From assembly GCF_002926165.1 (NCBI RefSeq), contig NZ_MAGP01000143.1, positions 1 through 64,000 of the forward strand: a stretch of 64,000 nt of DNA. The letters run 5' to 3'. Below, piece by piece: positions 8,098-16,403 of this stretch. A program made the position numbers and the translations under genes. The stretch is from Micromonospora chalcea. Its GTDB lineage: Bacteria; Actinomycetota; Actinomycetes; Mycobacteriales; Micromonosporaceae. Numbering within the stretch: the stretch's first letter is position 1; every line of letters begins with the position of its first letter. The notes beneath the pieces are model-generated. The model searched no databases. It saw only the letters and a program-made list of their open reading frames with translations, and had not been told where the DNA came from.

Positions 8098-8868
8098 CTA
8101 CGCGTCGGGGATCCGGACGGTGAGCACCCGGGTGAGGACGCGGAAACCGGCCGCGTCGTACATGCGGCGGGCCGGGTTGCCGTCGACCACCGACAGGCCG
8201 ACGGACGGCAGTCCCGTCTCCCGCGCGCCGCGCAGCGCGTGGACGAGCAGCGCCCGCCCGAATCCGCGCCGCTGCGCCCGGGGCGCGACACCGAGGTTGA
8301 GGATCCAGACGCAGTCGTCGTCGGTCCACGGCACCGGTCCGGCGCACAGCACGTGCCCGGCGCTGCGGCCGTCCGGGTCGATCAGCCGGGCCGAGGCGGG
8401 CACCAGCGGCGGCACCGGTTCGCCGGTGTCGAACATCGCCCGCACCTGTTCGGTGTCGCTGGGCTGCCAGCGGCCGTCCGGGTGGTCCGGGCCGTACGCC
8501 GCGTCCAGTCCCTCGGCGAGTTCGTCGTCCCAGCCGGGGGCGCCGAGCGACCAGCCGTCCGGCAGCGCCACCGGTTCCGGCACGTCGGTCAGGTCGTGCC
8601 GCATGTCCGTGGCGGCCCGGCTCAGCTTCAGCCCGTCGGCCACCAGCGCCGCCGCCAGCGCCTCGTCCGGCGTCTCCAGCCGATGCCCGGCGAGGTCACG
8701 CCGCACCTGCGCGACGAGCCGGGTGAGCGGCGCCCCGGCCAGCGGCCTCACGCCGGCCGCGACCCGCGTGCCGTCGTCGTCCCGCAGCCGCATCCGGGCC
8801 AGCGGCACGTCGTCGGCATCGAACAGCAGCGAGTCGTCAGGGGCGTCGGGGTGCGGTAGTACCGGCAT
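8098..8868 (-). CDS. GNAT-family N-acetyltransferase
   Basis: A 256-residue protein whose last third is a GNAT domain: the acetyl-CoA loop reads NLGVAPRAQRRGFGRALLVHAL (the Q/RxxGxG/A motif) and is followed by VGLSVVDGNPARRMYDAAGF, the usual motif B. The first 130 residues are less typical and may be a degenerate second GNAT half, as in tandem GNAT proteins. Acceptor unknown. It converges on the DUF218-like gene, 15 bp away. Confidence 0.82.
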   Translation of the reverse strand: MPVLPHPDAPDDSLLFDADDVPLARMRLRDDDGTRVAAGVRPLAGAPLTRLVAQVRRDLAGHRLETPDEALAAALVADGLKLSRAATDMRHDLTDVPEPVALPDGWSLGAPGWDDELAEGLDAAYGPDHPDGRWQPSDTEQVRAMFDTGEPVPPLVPASARLIDPDGRSAGHVLCAGPVPWTDDDCVWILNLGVAPRAQRRGFGRALLVHALRGARETGLPSVGLSVVDGNPARRMYDAAGFRVLTRVLTVRIPDA

Positions 8869-8908
8869 TCGCGGCAGCGTACCCGGCGCGCCCCGCCCCC
8901 GCTTCCCC

Positions 8909-8983
8909 GCCGATCTTGGAGTTGTGGCGCCTGAATCGCCCTACTCGGTGACATTTGTCAACCGCCACAACTCCAAGATCGGC
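8909..8983. repeat. Long palindromic intergenic repeat, copy 1 (GATCTTG family)
   Basis: A perfect 21-bp inverted repeat: 8909-8929 begins GCCGATCTTGG, and its complement is at 8963-8983, with 33 nt between. It sits between two outward-pointing promoters rather than at a gene end, so a terminator role is unlikely. A second element with the same CGATCTTG ends lies at 24902-24970. I recall elements of this look scattered through Micromonospora genomes; that memory is not checked here. Confidence 0.8.
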
Positions 8984-9028
8984 GTCGGGCGGGACCGGCG
9001 AGCGGTGGGAGGCGCCTAGGGTTGGGGG

Positions 9029-9496
9029 GTGAGCAGGGTCGATCGGGGCAGCAGGACGATCGGGGCCGCGCCGGCAGCGGTGTACGGGGCGCTCGTGGAT
9101 CGGGCGGCCCTGGAGGCTTGGTTGCCGCCGGACGGGATGCGCGGGCGGATCGAGCGGTGGGATCCTCGGCCCGGGGGCGGGTTCCGGATGGTGCTCACCT
9201 ATCTCGATCCGGCGGGCAGCCCGGGCAAGACGTCGGACGCCACCGACGTGGTCGACGTCGGGTTCGCCGAACTCGTACCGGCGCGCCGGGTCGTGCAGAC
9301 CGCCGTGTTCCAGGCCGACGACCCGGCGTACGCGGGCACCATGACCATGACCTGGCACCTCGCAGCGGCCGGCGACGGCACCGAGGTGACGGTCACGGCC
9401 ACCGGCGTACCACCGGGCATCGACCAGGCGGTGCACGAGGAGGGCATCGCGTCCTCGCTGGCGCACCTGGCCGCGTACCTCGAACCGGGCGGCTGA
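9029..9496 (+). CDS. SRPBCC (AHSA1-like) domain protein
   Basis: A 155-residue single-domain protein. The START-like fold is shown by RTIGAAPAAVYGALVDRAALEAWLPPDGM near the N-terminus and the terminal helix DQAVHEEGIASSLAHLAAYLEPGG. The GTG at 9029 lies just past a GGGGGG stretch. It is not adjacent to a regulator, unlike the SRPBCC gene at 1375. Ligand unknown. Confidence 0.82.
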   Translation: MSRVDRGSRTIGAAPAAVYGALVDRAALEAWLPPDGMRGRIERWDPRPGGGFRMVLTYLDPAGSPGKTSDATDVVDVGFAELVPARRVVQTAVFQADDPAYAGTMTMTWHLAAAGDGTEVTVTATGVPPGIDQAVHEEGIASSLAHLAAYLEPGG

Positions 9497-9546
9497 CCTC
9501 GGCGGACGCCGGGATTGGCGGCGGTTTTTGCGGGTAGCCGCCGGCG

Positions 9547-10734
9547 GTGACCGGGCAGTGGGAGGGGCGCGGCGGCCGGCGGGGGTCGTCGCGGCGCGCC
9601 GGCCTGGACGCGGAACGGTTCGACGAGGCGTGGGAGCGCGTGAACGAGCGCGGCCGGGCCGCCGGGCGGGACCGGATGCAGCAGCTGCGGGTCAAGTCCG
9701 TACTCGCCGTGCAGGCCGGTCTGGCGGCGGCGCTGGCCTGGGCCGTCGCGCGCTGGATCACCGGCATGCCGAGCCCGATCTTCGCCCCGGCGGCCGCGGT
9801 CGCGGTGATCACCTCGTCGTTCGGACGGCGCCTCTCCAACACCGTCGAGCTGCTCGCCGGGGTGACGCTCGGCATCATCGTGTCGGACCTGCTGATCGGT
9901 GCCGTCGGCGCCGGGGTGTGGCAGACCGGCGTGATCGTCGCGGCGTCCGTCCTGGTCGCGCTGGCCTTGAGTACGCGGGGCGGGATCGTGGGCAACGCCA
10001 GCGGTACGGCGGTGCTGCTCGGCGCGCTCTCCTCGTCCCGGCACACGCTGGAGTTCCCCCGCTTCGTGGACGCGCTGATCGGCGGCGGCGTGGGCCTGGT
10101 GGTGACGCTGCTGCTGGTGCCGATCAACCCGCTGCGGGTCATGCGGCGGGTGGCCGCGCCGACGTTGCGGCAGCTCGCCGACCAGCTCGCGGCGACCGCC
10201 ACCGCCCTACGGCGACGCGATCACGAACTGGCCGACCGGGCGCTGAGCCGGTCGCAGGCGATCGGCACGGACCTGGGCCGGTTCTGGGACGTCTTCGGCG
10301 GCGCGAAGGAAACCGTCGACCTCGCCCCGGCCCGGTGGCCGAGGCGGCAATCCGTTCAGCATTACCAGCTCGGCGCGCCGGACGTGGACCAGGCGGTCTG
10401 GAACACCCGGGTGCTGGCGCGGCGGGCCGTGGTGCTGATCGAGGACGGGGAGCCGATCCCGGAGAGCCTGCCGGACGCCGTGGAGGCGCTCGGCGCGGCG
10501 GTGCACGCCGTACAGGAGGAGGTTCTCGCGGACCAGGGTCCGGAGGACGCCCGCCGGCACGCGCTGAGCGCGGTGGCGGCGGCGACGCGCGCGGAGCTGG
10601 CCGGGACCGGGCTGTCCGGCACGGTGATCGTGGGGCAGGTCCGGACCGCCGCGAGCGACATCCTCCAGGCGACCGGGATGGAGCGGGAGGAGGCGCTGCG
10701 GCGCATCCGGGAGGTGGCCGCCGCGCAGTCGTGA
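9547..10734 (+). CDS. FUSC/aromatic acid exporter-like membrane protein
   Basis: The 395-residue protein has about 55 charged residues, then six closely packed hydrophobic segments between residues 55 and 200 (one contains GMPSPIFAPAAAVAVITSSFGRR, the typical FUSC first-pair region; another GNASGTAVLLGAL). A soluble, helical C-terminal half of about 190 residues follows. This half-length architecture matches the FUSC/DUF939 group, which exports aromatic acids or similar compounds. It starts at a GTG. No partner gene is visible. Confidence 0.72.
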   Translation: MTGQWEGRGGRRGSSRRAGLDAERFDEAWERVNERGRAAGRDRMQQLRVKSVLAVQAGLAAALAWAVARWITGMPSPIFAPAAAVAVITSSFGRRLSNTVELLAGVTLGIIVSDLLIGAVGAGVWQTGVIVAASVLVALALSTRGGIVGNASGTAVLLGALSSSRHTLEFPRFVDALIGGGVGLVVTLLLVPINPLRVMRRVAAPTLRQLADQLAATATALRRRDHELADRALSRSQAIGTDLGRFWDVFGGAKETVDLAPARWPRRQSVQHYQLGAPDVDQAVWNTRVLARRAVVLIEDGEPIPESLPDAVEALGAAVHAVQEEVLADQGPEDARRHALSAVAAATRAELAGTGLSGTVIVGQVRTAASDILQATGMEREEALRRIREVAAAQS

Positions 10735-10739
10735 CCCGG

Positions 10740-11324
10740 TCAGTCGTCCCCGCGTACGCGGGCGTGCAGGTGCATGTCGTGCCGTCCGTCGTCGTGCACG
10801 GCCGCGCTGCGCTTGGTGCCCTCCAGCCGGAACCCGGCCTTGACCGCCACCCGGCACGACGCGACGTTGCCGGTGGAGTGGTCCAGCCAGAGCCGGTGCA
10901 GCCGGCCGTCCGCGAGCGCCCACGCGCTCAGCGCCCGCAGCGCGCCGGAGGCCACGCCGGTGCCGCGGGCGGCCGGAACCACCCAGTACGCGCACGCGGC
11001 CTCGCCGTCGTCGAGGTTGACGCCGCCCAACGTCATGCGCCCCACCACCTCGTCGCCCCGGGTCACCGCCCAGCTCGCGCCCGTCTCCTCCTGCCACGAT
11101 CGACGGGAGTGGGCGAACCACTGGAGGACCTGCTCCGGCGACGCGGGCCGGCGGGTGTGCCAGCGGCGGATCTCCGGATCCTGGTACGCGGCCAGGACGG
11201 TCGGCGCGTCCCCGTCCGCCCAGGGGCGCAGGACCAGGCCGCCCTCGGCGGGCAACGTCGGTTGCGGGCCGCCGGCCAACGTACCGGCGGGAACGGCGGG
11301 CGGTGTGGACACCTGAAAGCGCAT
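10740..11324 (-). CDS. GNAT-family N-acetyltransferase (RimJ/RimL type)
   Basis: A 194-residue acetyltransferase starting at the ATG at 11324 (MRFQVSTPPAVP). The domain runs from LRPWADGDAPTVLAAYQDPEIRRW to VAVKAGFRLEG, with acetyl-CoA motif WVVPAARGTGVASGALRAL and the RimL-style LDHSTGNVASCRVAVKAGF. It probably acetylates a protein N-terminus or an antibiotic-like amine; the substrate is not readable. It converges on the FUSC-like gene with only 5 bp between. Confidence 0.85.
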   Translation of the reverse strand: MRFQVSTPPAVPAGTLAGGPQPTLPAEGGLVLRPWADGDAPTVLAAYQDPEIRRWHTRRPASPEQVLQWFAHSRRSWQEETGASWAVTRGDEVVGRMTLGGVNLDDGEAACAYWVVPAARGTGVASGALRALSAWALADGRLHRLWLDHSTGNVASCRVAVKAGFRLEGTKRSAAVHDDGRHDMHLHARVRGDD

Positions 11325-11424
11325 GCCCGACTCTCCCCCGCCGACCACCCCACATGTCAATCGGGTTCAGATCGGCACGTGCGAGGGTCCACGCGCCACG
11401 TGGCCGCTCGGCTAGGGTGCGCTG

Positions 11425-11776
11425 GTGGCAGTGACGGCAGCGGGCGTCTTCCGGCGTACGCCGCGGGAACGGCCTGGGTGTGCCGGGACACCTACCCGGA
11501 CCGGCCGATCGGTCTCGCGGGGTTGCGGTTCGCGGGCGAGCGCCAGGTCTTCCACGTGTACGCGACCTGGGCGGACTGGGCGTTCGACCACGCCGGATGG
11601 AACCGGGAGGCGGACCTGCTCGCCATCACCGCATGCCGCACCAGTACTGGGGTGATCCGCTCCCCCGCGCCCGCGACTACGTGAACCGGCATCCCCGGCC
11701 GACGGCCAGGCTGATGTGCCAACGCGCCCTGGTCGACTTCGCGACCGGGTGGATGGCCACCAACCGCACGGGCTGA
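11425..11776 (+). pseudogene. Frameshifted remnant of an unrecognised gene
   Basis: Three reading-frame pieces together look like one protein. A promoter-like TAGGGT sits 6 nt before a GTG at 11425 that opens MAVTAAGVFRR. Coding quality then moves to a second frame (LPAYAAGTAWVCRDTYPDR, then AGERQVFHVYATWADWAFDH and AGWNREADLLAIT), and from about 11632 to a third frame (MPHQYWGDPLPRARDYVNR to the TGA at 11776). Third-position GC and sensible amino-acid content switch frame at each point, which suggests at least two indels. I do not recognise the family. Confidence 0.5.
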
Positions 11777-11827
11777 TCGCCGTCCCCGTCCGCCGCCCGG
11801 ACTCGCACGACGGACGGGGCGCTCGAC

Positions 11828-12862
11828 TCACGCGGGGCGTTGTTCGTTCTCCTCGCCAGGAGGACGCTGGCGGAGCGGCTCGGTCGTGTGACCTTCGGAC
11901 GGCGGCGGCATCAACAGAGCGGTCGGGTCCGCACCCGACGGTACAGCGGGTCCACTCAACGCCGCGGGCGCGTCGGGATACGCGGCGCCGCTGTGTTCCC
12001 GCAAGTGCTCGCGGAGTTGGGAGATCATCCTGTCCACGGAGGACGGCTCCGTCACACCCTGGATACCCATCGCCTCGTTGGGCGCGATCCCCAGCCAGAG
12101 GTCGACAGCCACCCGGCCGGAGACGAGCAGTTTGATGATCTGGCGCTGCGTGTAGTGCCCGAACTGTGCACCCATGTTCGGCCCGTTGCCGATGGCTCCC
12201 GAGAAGACCCCGCCGCTGTTGCCGTCGGAGCCGGGTTTCCACTGCTCGTTGAAGACGCTCACCCGGTCCGCGGACGTCTCCATCCCGTCCACGTTGCCGA
12301 GCGCGTACTCCTTCGTGGAGTCGCGGATCGTGAACCCGGTGGCGATGTCGAGCACGCACTCGTACACCGGCAGGCGCCAGTTCGACATGTAGACGATCAT
12401 GATCTTGTACGCGGAGTAGCGGAGTTTGCCGTCCCGTCCCCTGTTCCAGTGGAACGGGAGAACCGAGAACAGCTCGGGGATTCCGTAGAAGACGAGATAG
12501 GGCTGCCTGCCCTGGGAAAGCTCGGTGGGGTGGATGTTCAGCCGCCGGTAGCCCATCTGCGCGATGGCTTCCTCGGCCCCGTACAGCCAGGCGTCCATCT
12601 CCTGATCGGTCGCCCGGGGATAGGCGCGCCGGCGCGCCTCCGCATAGTTCAGGAGCCCGATGAGCCCCAGGACGACGAGCGCGGCGCCGCCGACCCCACA
12701 GAGGAATCCGAGACAGATCGCCGCGTCACCGACGGCGAACATCACCAGGGCCATCAGCAGGAGTCCGCCACCGAATGCCAGCTTGACGTACTGGGCTACC
12801 GGCGTGGACGGTTCGGGCGCGAAATACTTGCCGGCTCGCTCTGCGCGTTGTTCAGGATGCAT
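11828..12862 (-). CDS. Two-helix membrane protein, third gene of the protease unit
   Basis: The 344-residue product starts at the ATG at 12862, which overlaps the stop of the protease gene (TGATG). Two adjacent hydrophobic hairpin segments cover about residues 20-70 (AFGGGLLLMALVMFAVG; FLCGVGGAALVVLGLIGLL). A soluble region follows to about 290 with mixed strands (FYGIPELFSVLPFHWNRG; YKIMIVYMSNWRLPVYECVL) and a QRQIIKLLVSG segment, then a Pro-rich tail ending GEENEQRPA. The soluble part may be a membrane-anchored sensor domain, possibly PH-like; this is only a guess. I do not recognise the family. Codon use looks less GC-extreme than in neighbouring core genes. Confidence 0.75.
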   Translation of the reverse strand: MHPEQRAERAGKYFAPEPSTPVAQYVKLAFGGGLLLMALVMFAVGDAAICLGFLCGVGGAALVVLGLIGLLNYAEARRRAYPRATDQEMDAWLYGAEEAIAQMGYRRLNIHPTELSQGRQPYLVFYGIPELFSVLPFHWNRGRDGKLRYSAYKIMIVYMSNWRLPVYECVLDIATGFTIRDSTKEYALGNVDGMETSADRVSVFNEQWKPGSDGNSGGVFSGAIGNGPNMGAQFGHYTQRQIIKLLVSGRVAVDLWLGIAPNEAMGIQGVTEPSSVDRMISQLREHLREHSGAAYPDAPAALSGPAVPSGADPTALLMPPPSEGHTTEPLRQRPPGEENEQRPA

Positions 12863-13926
12863 CAGATCCCCTGGTTTCGGCTGAGCCCCTGCCAGGTCGG
12901 GCACTCGACAGCAGGAACGTGGTTGATGATCTCGCGGGCGCGATCACTGCCGACGCCCGACAGCGCCGCCTGAAGGCCGCGCAGCCTGGAACGGTCGGTC
13001 GGAATGCCACGGATTTCGTAGTAGTCCTCGATGATCAGCGCCCAGAGGGCTCGCAAATGGTTGCTCGTATAGCCGGGCTCGATCTGAATGCCGATCTGCA
13101 GCAGATTCTCCATCGCCCGGATCACCTCGTACCGGTACCCGCCGGGGCGTCGGCCGCCGAGAGCGGCCAGCACCCGGTAGTAGTAGACATCGACTTCGCG
13201 TGGATACATGTTCACGAGCGTGTTGAAGCGCTCCAGGGCCCGCGCGTACGCCCCATTGTTGAGAGCAGCGACCGCCTCGACGAATTCCGGGTCGACGCGG
13301 ATCTGCTCCGGGAGCAGGTCCGCCAACGGCGGCCAGGCCTCAGCCAGCGTGGCGAGCGGGATGATCCACGAGATCCGCAGGCTCTTGTCCATGTCGGCGG
13401 TCGAAACCATGCCGACGACGCGGCCCGACGTGACGTCGACAACGGGGCCGCCGCTGTATCCGCGCTGGATCTGGCCGTCGAATCCGGGCAGACCGTTCAC
13501 CTGGATGAGCTTCCCGGTCTCATCAGGCCCGATGACCTGGACCCGGGTCCGCTGACCGCGGTCGTCCGCCGCCGAATACTGTTCCGGAAAGCCGAGCGCG
13601 TCGAGCGGCGTCTCCGGCCGCGGCGGCGCACTGGGCCCGAGCGGCGCCGCAGGCCAGCTCTCCGGCACGTCGACGACTGCCACGTCGGTCCCGTCGTACC
13701 GGCCCGGACTCCAGCCCGGCACCGCGTAGCGGGTGGAACAGACCTGGCCCGAGCCCCAGCCCCCCGGCGCCTCCGCCCAGCACCGGACCCGGCCCTCGAC
13801 CACGTGAGCGCACGTGAGGGCCACGCCCGGCGCCACGACGAATGCGGTTCCCAGCACCTCCGACGGAGCACCATCATTCGTCGTGGCTCGGATCCGCAGC
13901 CGCCAGGGTTCAGAGGAGGTGATCAT
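12862..13926 (-). CDS. Cytoplasmic trypsin-like serine protease with C-terminal helical repeats
   Basis: A 354-residue protein without signal peptide. The trypsin fold shows all three catalytic positions: His41 in LTCAHVVEG, Asp81 in GTDVAVVDVPE and Ser158 in QRGYSGGPVVD, where the usual GDSGGP is GYSGGP. From about residue 215 the sequence is helical and TPR-like (EAVAALNNGAYARALERFN; YPREVDVYYYRVLAALGG). It sits between a Trypco1-like gene (4-nt overlap) and a membrane protein (1-nt overlap), so the three are one operon. Intracellular proteases of this kind are described in actinobacterial conflict and signalling systems with Trypco or effector-associated domains. The substrate is unknown. 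Confidence 0.85.
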   Translation of the reverse strand: MITSSEPWRLRIRATTNDGAPSEVLGTAFVVAPGVALTCAHVVEGRVRCWAEAPGGWGSGQVCSTRYAVPGWSPGRYDGTDVAVVDVPESWPAAPLGPSAPPRPETPLDALGFPEQYSAADDRGQRTRVQVIGPDETGKLIQVNGLPGFDGQIQRGYSGGPVVDVTSGRVVGMVSTADMDKSLRISWIIPLATLAEAWPPLADLLPEQIRVDPEFVEAVAALNNGAYARALERFNTLVNMYPREVDVYYYRVLAALGGRRPGGYRYEVIRAMENLLQIGIQIEPGYTSNHLRALWALIIEDYYEIRGIPTDRSRLRGLQAALSGVGSDRAREIINHVPAVECPTWQGLSRNQGI

Positions 13927-14264
13927 TTCGGTGCGGAGTCTTCCCGTCGCCAGACCAGTTCGACACCGAGGTTTCCTTCGTACGCGGTCTTCGCGATGAC
14001 GGCGTTCATCTCAGCCGTCATCTTCACGGCGAAGGTGAGCTTGACCTCGCTCGGCCCCAGGTCCTCGCGGAACACACGCATGGCCTCCAGAGCCGCCGCG
14101 CGGACGCTCCGAAGTGACTCCTCGAAGGATCTCGGTTCGGTGCGACCGCTGCGGCCCACCGGCCCGATGCCGGCGCTCTCGCCACGAAGATCCAGGTCCT
14201 GGCCATCGACCTCGATGAGGACCGGATCCGCTCCATGCACCGCGAATTGCCTGGTAACTGGCAC
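13923..14264 (-). CDS. Trypco1-like (CU044_2847 family) protein
   Basis: A 113-residue protein from a GTG at 14264, with AAGGAG 4 nt upstream. The layout fits the predicted trypsin-co-occurring family: an N-terminal strand PVLIEVDGQD, a variable GR-rich loop, the helix FEESLRSVRAAALEAMRVF, then GPSEVKLTFAVKMTAEMNAVIAK and GVELVWRRE at the end. The protein is thought to act as an adaptor or regulator of the neighbouring protease; no enzymatic residues are apparent. Its stop overlaps the protease ATG by 4 nt. The family call is from memory of conserved positions, mainly the EVKLxFxxKMxAExxAVIA segment. Confidence 0.72.
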   Translation of the reverse strand: MPVTRQFAVHGADPVLIEVDGQDLDLRGESAGIGPVGRSGRTEPRSFEESLRSVRAAALEAMRVFREDLGPSEVKLTFAVKMTAEMNAVIAKTAYEGNLGVELVWRREDSAPK

Positions 14265-14707
14265 AGCACTCCTTCGACCGGAAGGAAAAGAGGTCAGCGG
14301 GACAATGCAGACGACGCGACAATGCGTCGAGGATCGACCGGCAGCACACCCGCAACTTGCGAGGATCGTTCAACCGGCTTGAAATCGATCCTGGCGTTCG
14401 CGCGCTGATGCCAGGATCAGACATTCGGCCGGTTCGGATGTCAGCAACACGACTTCTGGTCGAATATCGCGCTCCACTGAGGACTTGGCCCGATGATCAA
14501 ATCTGCGTCGGCGCGAGACTGGTAACCGAATGGGCGGAGTGGTGGCGTAGGACGTCGTTGACCTGGCGGGGCGGAGTTCGCATCCGCGACCGTGGGATTA
14601 CGAGATCAAGATTGGCGGCATCGCACGCATCCCGTTTTCCGGTACGGTGACGCTTCACGAGTCGCGCCCTTACCGGTGATGGCCTCGCCGTTCAGGAGGT
14701 GACGCGC
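14265..14707. other. 443-bp gap between protease unit and lipoprotein gene
   Basis: No credible gene is visible. The base composition is clearly less GC-rich than the surroundings. The stretch holds the promoter of the Trypco1 operon on its left, the most decayed tRNA-like scar at 14563-14613, a possible TACGGT -10 box at 14642-14647, and the AGGAGG ribosome site at 14694-14699 for the lipoprotein. Confidence 0.6.
14563..14613 (-). repeat. Degenerate tRNA 3'-half copy (attachment-site scar C)
   Basis: The stretch GTTCGCATCCGCGACCGTGG (14576-14595) followed by GATTACGAG matches the tRNA at 19115-19191 from the T-loop to the anticodon loop (GTTCGAACCCGCGACCGAGG then GATTATGAG). After GAG it continues GATCAAGATTGG, exactly as scar B at 17128 does and unlike the true tRNA. 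I read it as an older att site from integration into the tRNA. Confidence 0.6.
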
Positions 14708-15319
14708 GTGAGAAGGACCAGCCGCATGGTGTGGTGGGCGCTCAGCATCTTCCTGATGGCGGCACCGGCAGCCTGTACGTCCTCAAGCGGTTCGAGCCAG
14801 GGTGGGGCCAGACCACCCACGCCAACTGCGTCTCTGGGCACCGACCCCAGCGCGACCCCGTCAGCTGACGTGGGCGCCGGGCAGGAGTCGTGCACCAAAT
14901 CGGTCGATACGATCACGGAACCGCCGGCGGGTTATCGGCTCGTGGGAGAGGACGTCGCGGTACCTGCCCGGCCGGTGCTTCAAGTAGCGGAATCGGGGCA
15001 ACCGGACCCGGCAGCCCGACTGTTCGCCAAATGGGGCTTGGTCGTACGCGGCGGCGCAGTGGTCGACCTTCGGGTGGCAGCCGGCTGGGAGGACAAGGCG
15101 CGTCTCGGATGGGGCTCGTCAGTGGTGCCGGCCGTGAGCGCCCACGTGCGCGCCTGCGCACCTGTCGATGACCGACCTCAGTGGCTGGCCTTCGTCGGCG
15201 GCACCTGGGTTGCGCGGCCGGCCTGCCTACCGCTCACCATCACGTCGCGGGGGCAGACGGCGCACGTACAACTAGGTGTCGGTGTCCCCTGCGACGGAAC
15301 CACGCCGCCGAGTTCGTAG
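14708..15319 (+). CDS. Putative lipoprotein, unknown function
   Basis: A 203-residue secreted protein. The GTG at 14708 is chosen because AGGAGG at 14694-14699 is 8 nt upstream and overlaps the other possible GTG at 14699. The signal sequence reads VRRTSRMVWWALSIFLMAAP and ends in lipobox PAAC, so Cys would be lipidated. A Ser/Gly/Pro/Thr-rich linker follows, then a domain of about 140 residues starting ESCTKSVDTI with four further cysteines, probably two disulfides. I do not recognise the family. It lies just inside scar C, on the putative island. Confidence 0.78.
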   Translation: MRRTSRMVWWALSIFLMAAPAACTSSSGSSQGGARPPTPTASLGTDPSATPSADVGAGQESCTKSVDTITEPPAGYRLVGEDVAVPARPVLQVAESGQPDPAARLFAKWGLVVRGGAVVDLRVAAGWEDKARLGWGSSVVPAVSAHVRACAPVDDRPQWLAFVGGTWVARPACLPLTITSRGQTAHVQLGVGVPCDGTTPPSS

Positions 15320-15345
15320 GAATCCTGAGCTTGAAGCTTACTTGT

Positions 15346-16266
15346 CTAGGGCTCGAGCGTGGTGGGCATGCCGAAGGCGGCGACGTGACGGGCACCGATG
15401 AAGGCGTTGCTCTCTGCGATCTTCCCGTTCTCGATCCGGAGTACGTCGACGACCAACGCCTCGTAGTGCCGGCTGCCGGGCCGGCGGAGATAGTTGATCA
15501 GTGCCGGGCGCCCGTTGGCCGAGGTGGGGAACGTACGCCAGTCGAGCGGTCGGCCGAGGAACTCCGCGGCCGTGTCGATCCCGACGACCGGCGGCTCGGG
15601 CGGCATCGTGATCCGTACGTCCTCGGCGAGCAGTTCCCGTATCGTCTCCGGGTCCTTCGCGTCGGCGTAGCGGCGCAGGATCTCTTCGTCCTCACTGGTG
15701 AGCTGCGGGCGGCGCCAGTCCTTCGGGTCCGACGGAGCGCGTCCCCGAAGGGTGTGGCGGGCCCGCTGGAGGAGGCTGTTGACGGCCGCTACGGCGGTGT
15801 CGAGCGCGACGGCGATCTCCTGCGGCGTCCAGCCGTGGACGTCGCGCAGCACGAAGGCCGCCCGCTGCCGCGGCGGCAGGTACATGAGCGCCGCGATCAC
15901 GGCCAGCTCGACGGTCTCCCGAGCGGCGAGACCGGCCTGCGCGTCGTCGGCCAGCAGGGCGTCGGGATAGGGACCGAGCTCGGTGGACCACTCCAGCGGA
16001 TCACCGTACGGCACCGCCCGTCGACCGGCCGCCTTGCGGCTGTCGAGGAAGACGTTCGTGGCGATCCGGTACAACCAGGTACGCGCCGACGCCCGGCCCT
16101 CGAAGCGGTCGCGAGCCCGCCAGGCACGCAGGAAGGTCTCCTGCACCAGGTCGTCCGCGTCGGTGACGTTCCCGGCGAGGCGGTAGCAGTGGACGTGTAG
16201 CTCACGCCGGTGCTCGTCGAAGGCGCGCCGCAGCCAGATCGCCTGCTCGTCAGACGAGTCGGGCAT
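15346..16266 (-). CDS. ECF sigma-70 factor with C-terminal SnoaL-like domain
   Basis: A 306-residue sigma factor from the ATG at 16266, with GGGGA upstream. Region 2 covers about residues 15-80 (CYRLAGNVTDADDLVQETFL; FEGRASARTWLYRIATN) and region 4 about 130-185 (LPPRQRAAFVLRDVHGWTPQEIA). The last 110 residues form a NTF2/SnoaL-like domain (LLAEDVRITMPPEPPVVGI). That tail is characteristic of ECF groups that regulate themselves through it instead of a separate anti-sigma factor, and the length fits the SigX5/TIGR02960 type as I remember it. It is divergent from the DUF899 gene, a likely target. Confidence 0.88.
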   Translation of the reverse strand: MPDSSDEQAIWLRRAFDEHRRELHVHCYRLAGNVTDADDLVQETFLRAWRARDRFEGRASARTWLYRIATNVFLDSRKAAGRRAVPYGDPLEWSTELGPYPDALLADDAQAGLAARETVELAVIAALMYLPPRQRAAFVLRDVHGWTPQEIAVALDTAVAAVNSLLQRARHTLRGRAPSDPKDWRRPQLTSEDEEILRRYADAKDPETIRELLAEDVRITMPPEPPVVGIDTAAEFLGRPLDWRTFPTSANGRPALINYLRRPGSRHYEALVVDVLRIENGKIAESNAFIGARHVAAFGMPTTLEP

Positions 16267-16325
16267 GTGATTTCCCCGGGGCTGAGTGGTGCTCACAACC
16301 GTACTGACGACCGCGGACCGCATCC

Positions 16326-16344
16326 GTCATCGGTCACCGATGAC
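16326..16344. promoter_or_regulatory. 8-bp inverted repeat between sigma factor and DUF899 gene
   Basis: GTCATCGG-TCA-CCGATGAC is a perfect 8-bp inverted repeat with a 3-bp centre, midway in the 137-bp divergent intergenic region. It is well placed for an operator controlling both genes. Confidence 0.4.
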
Positions 16345-16403
16345 ACTCGCCGACTCGGTCGTCTGTACCTGTGACCGATCCCCACTCCACGAAGGAGACA
16401 GCC

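Noticed and set aside
14563..14613. A tRNA gene at scar C or scar B
   Set aside because: Neither has the 5' acceptor, D-arm or a full anticodon stem, so they can only be 3'-half remnants.
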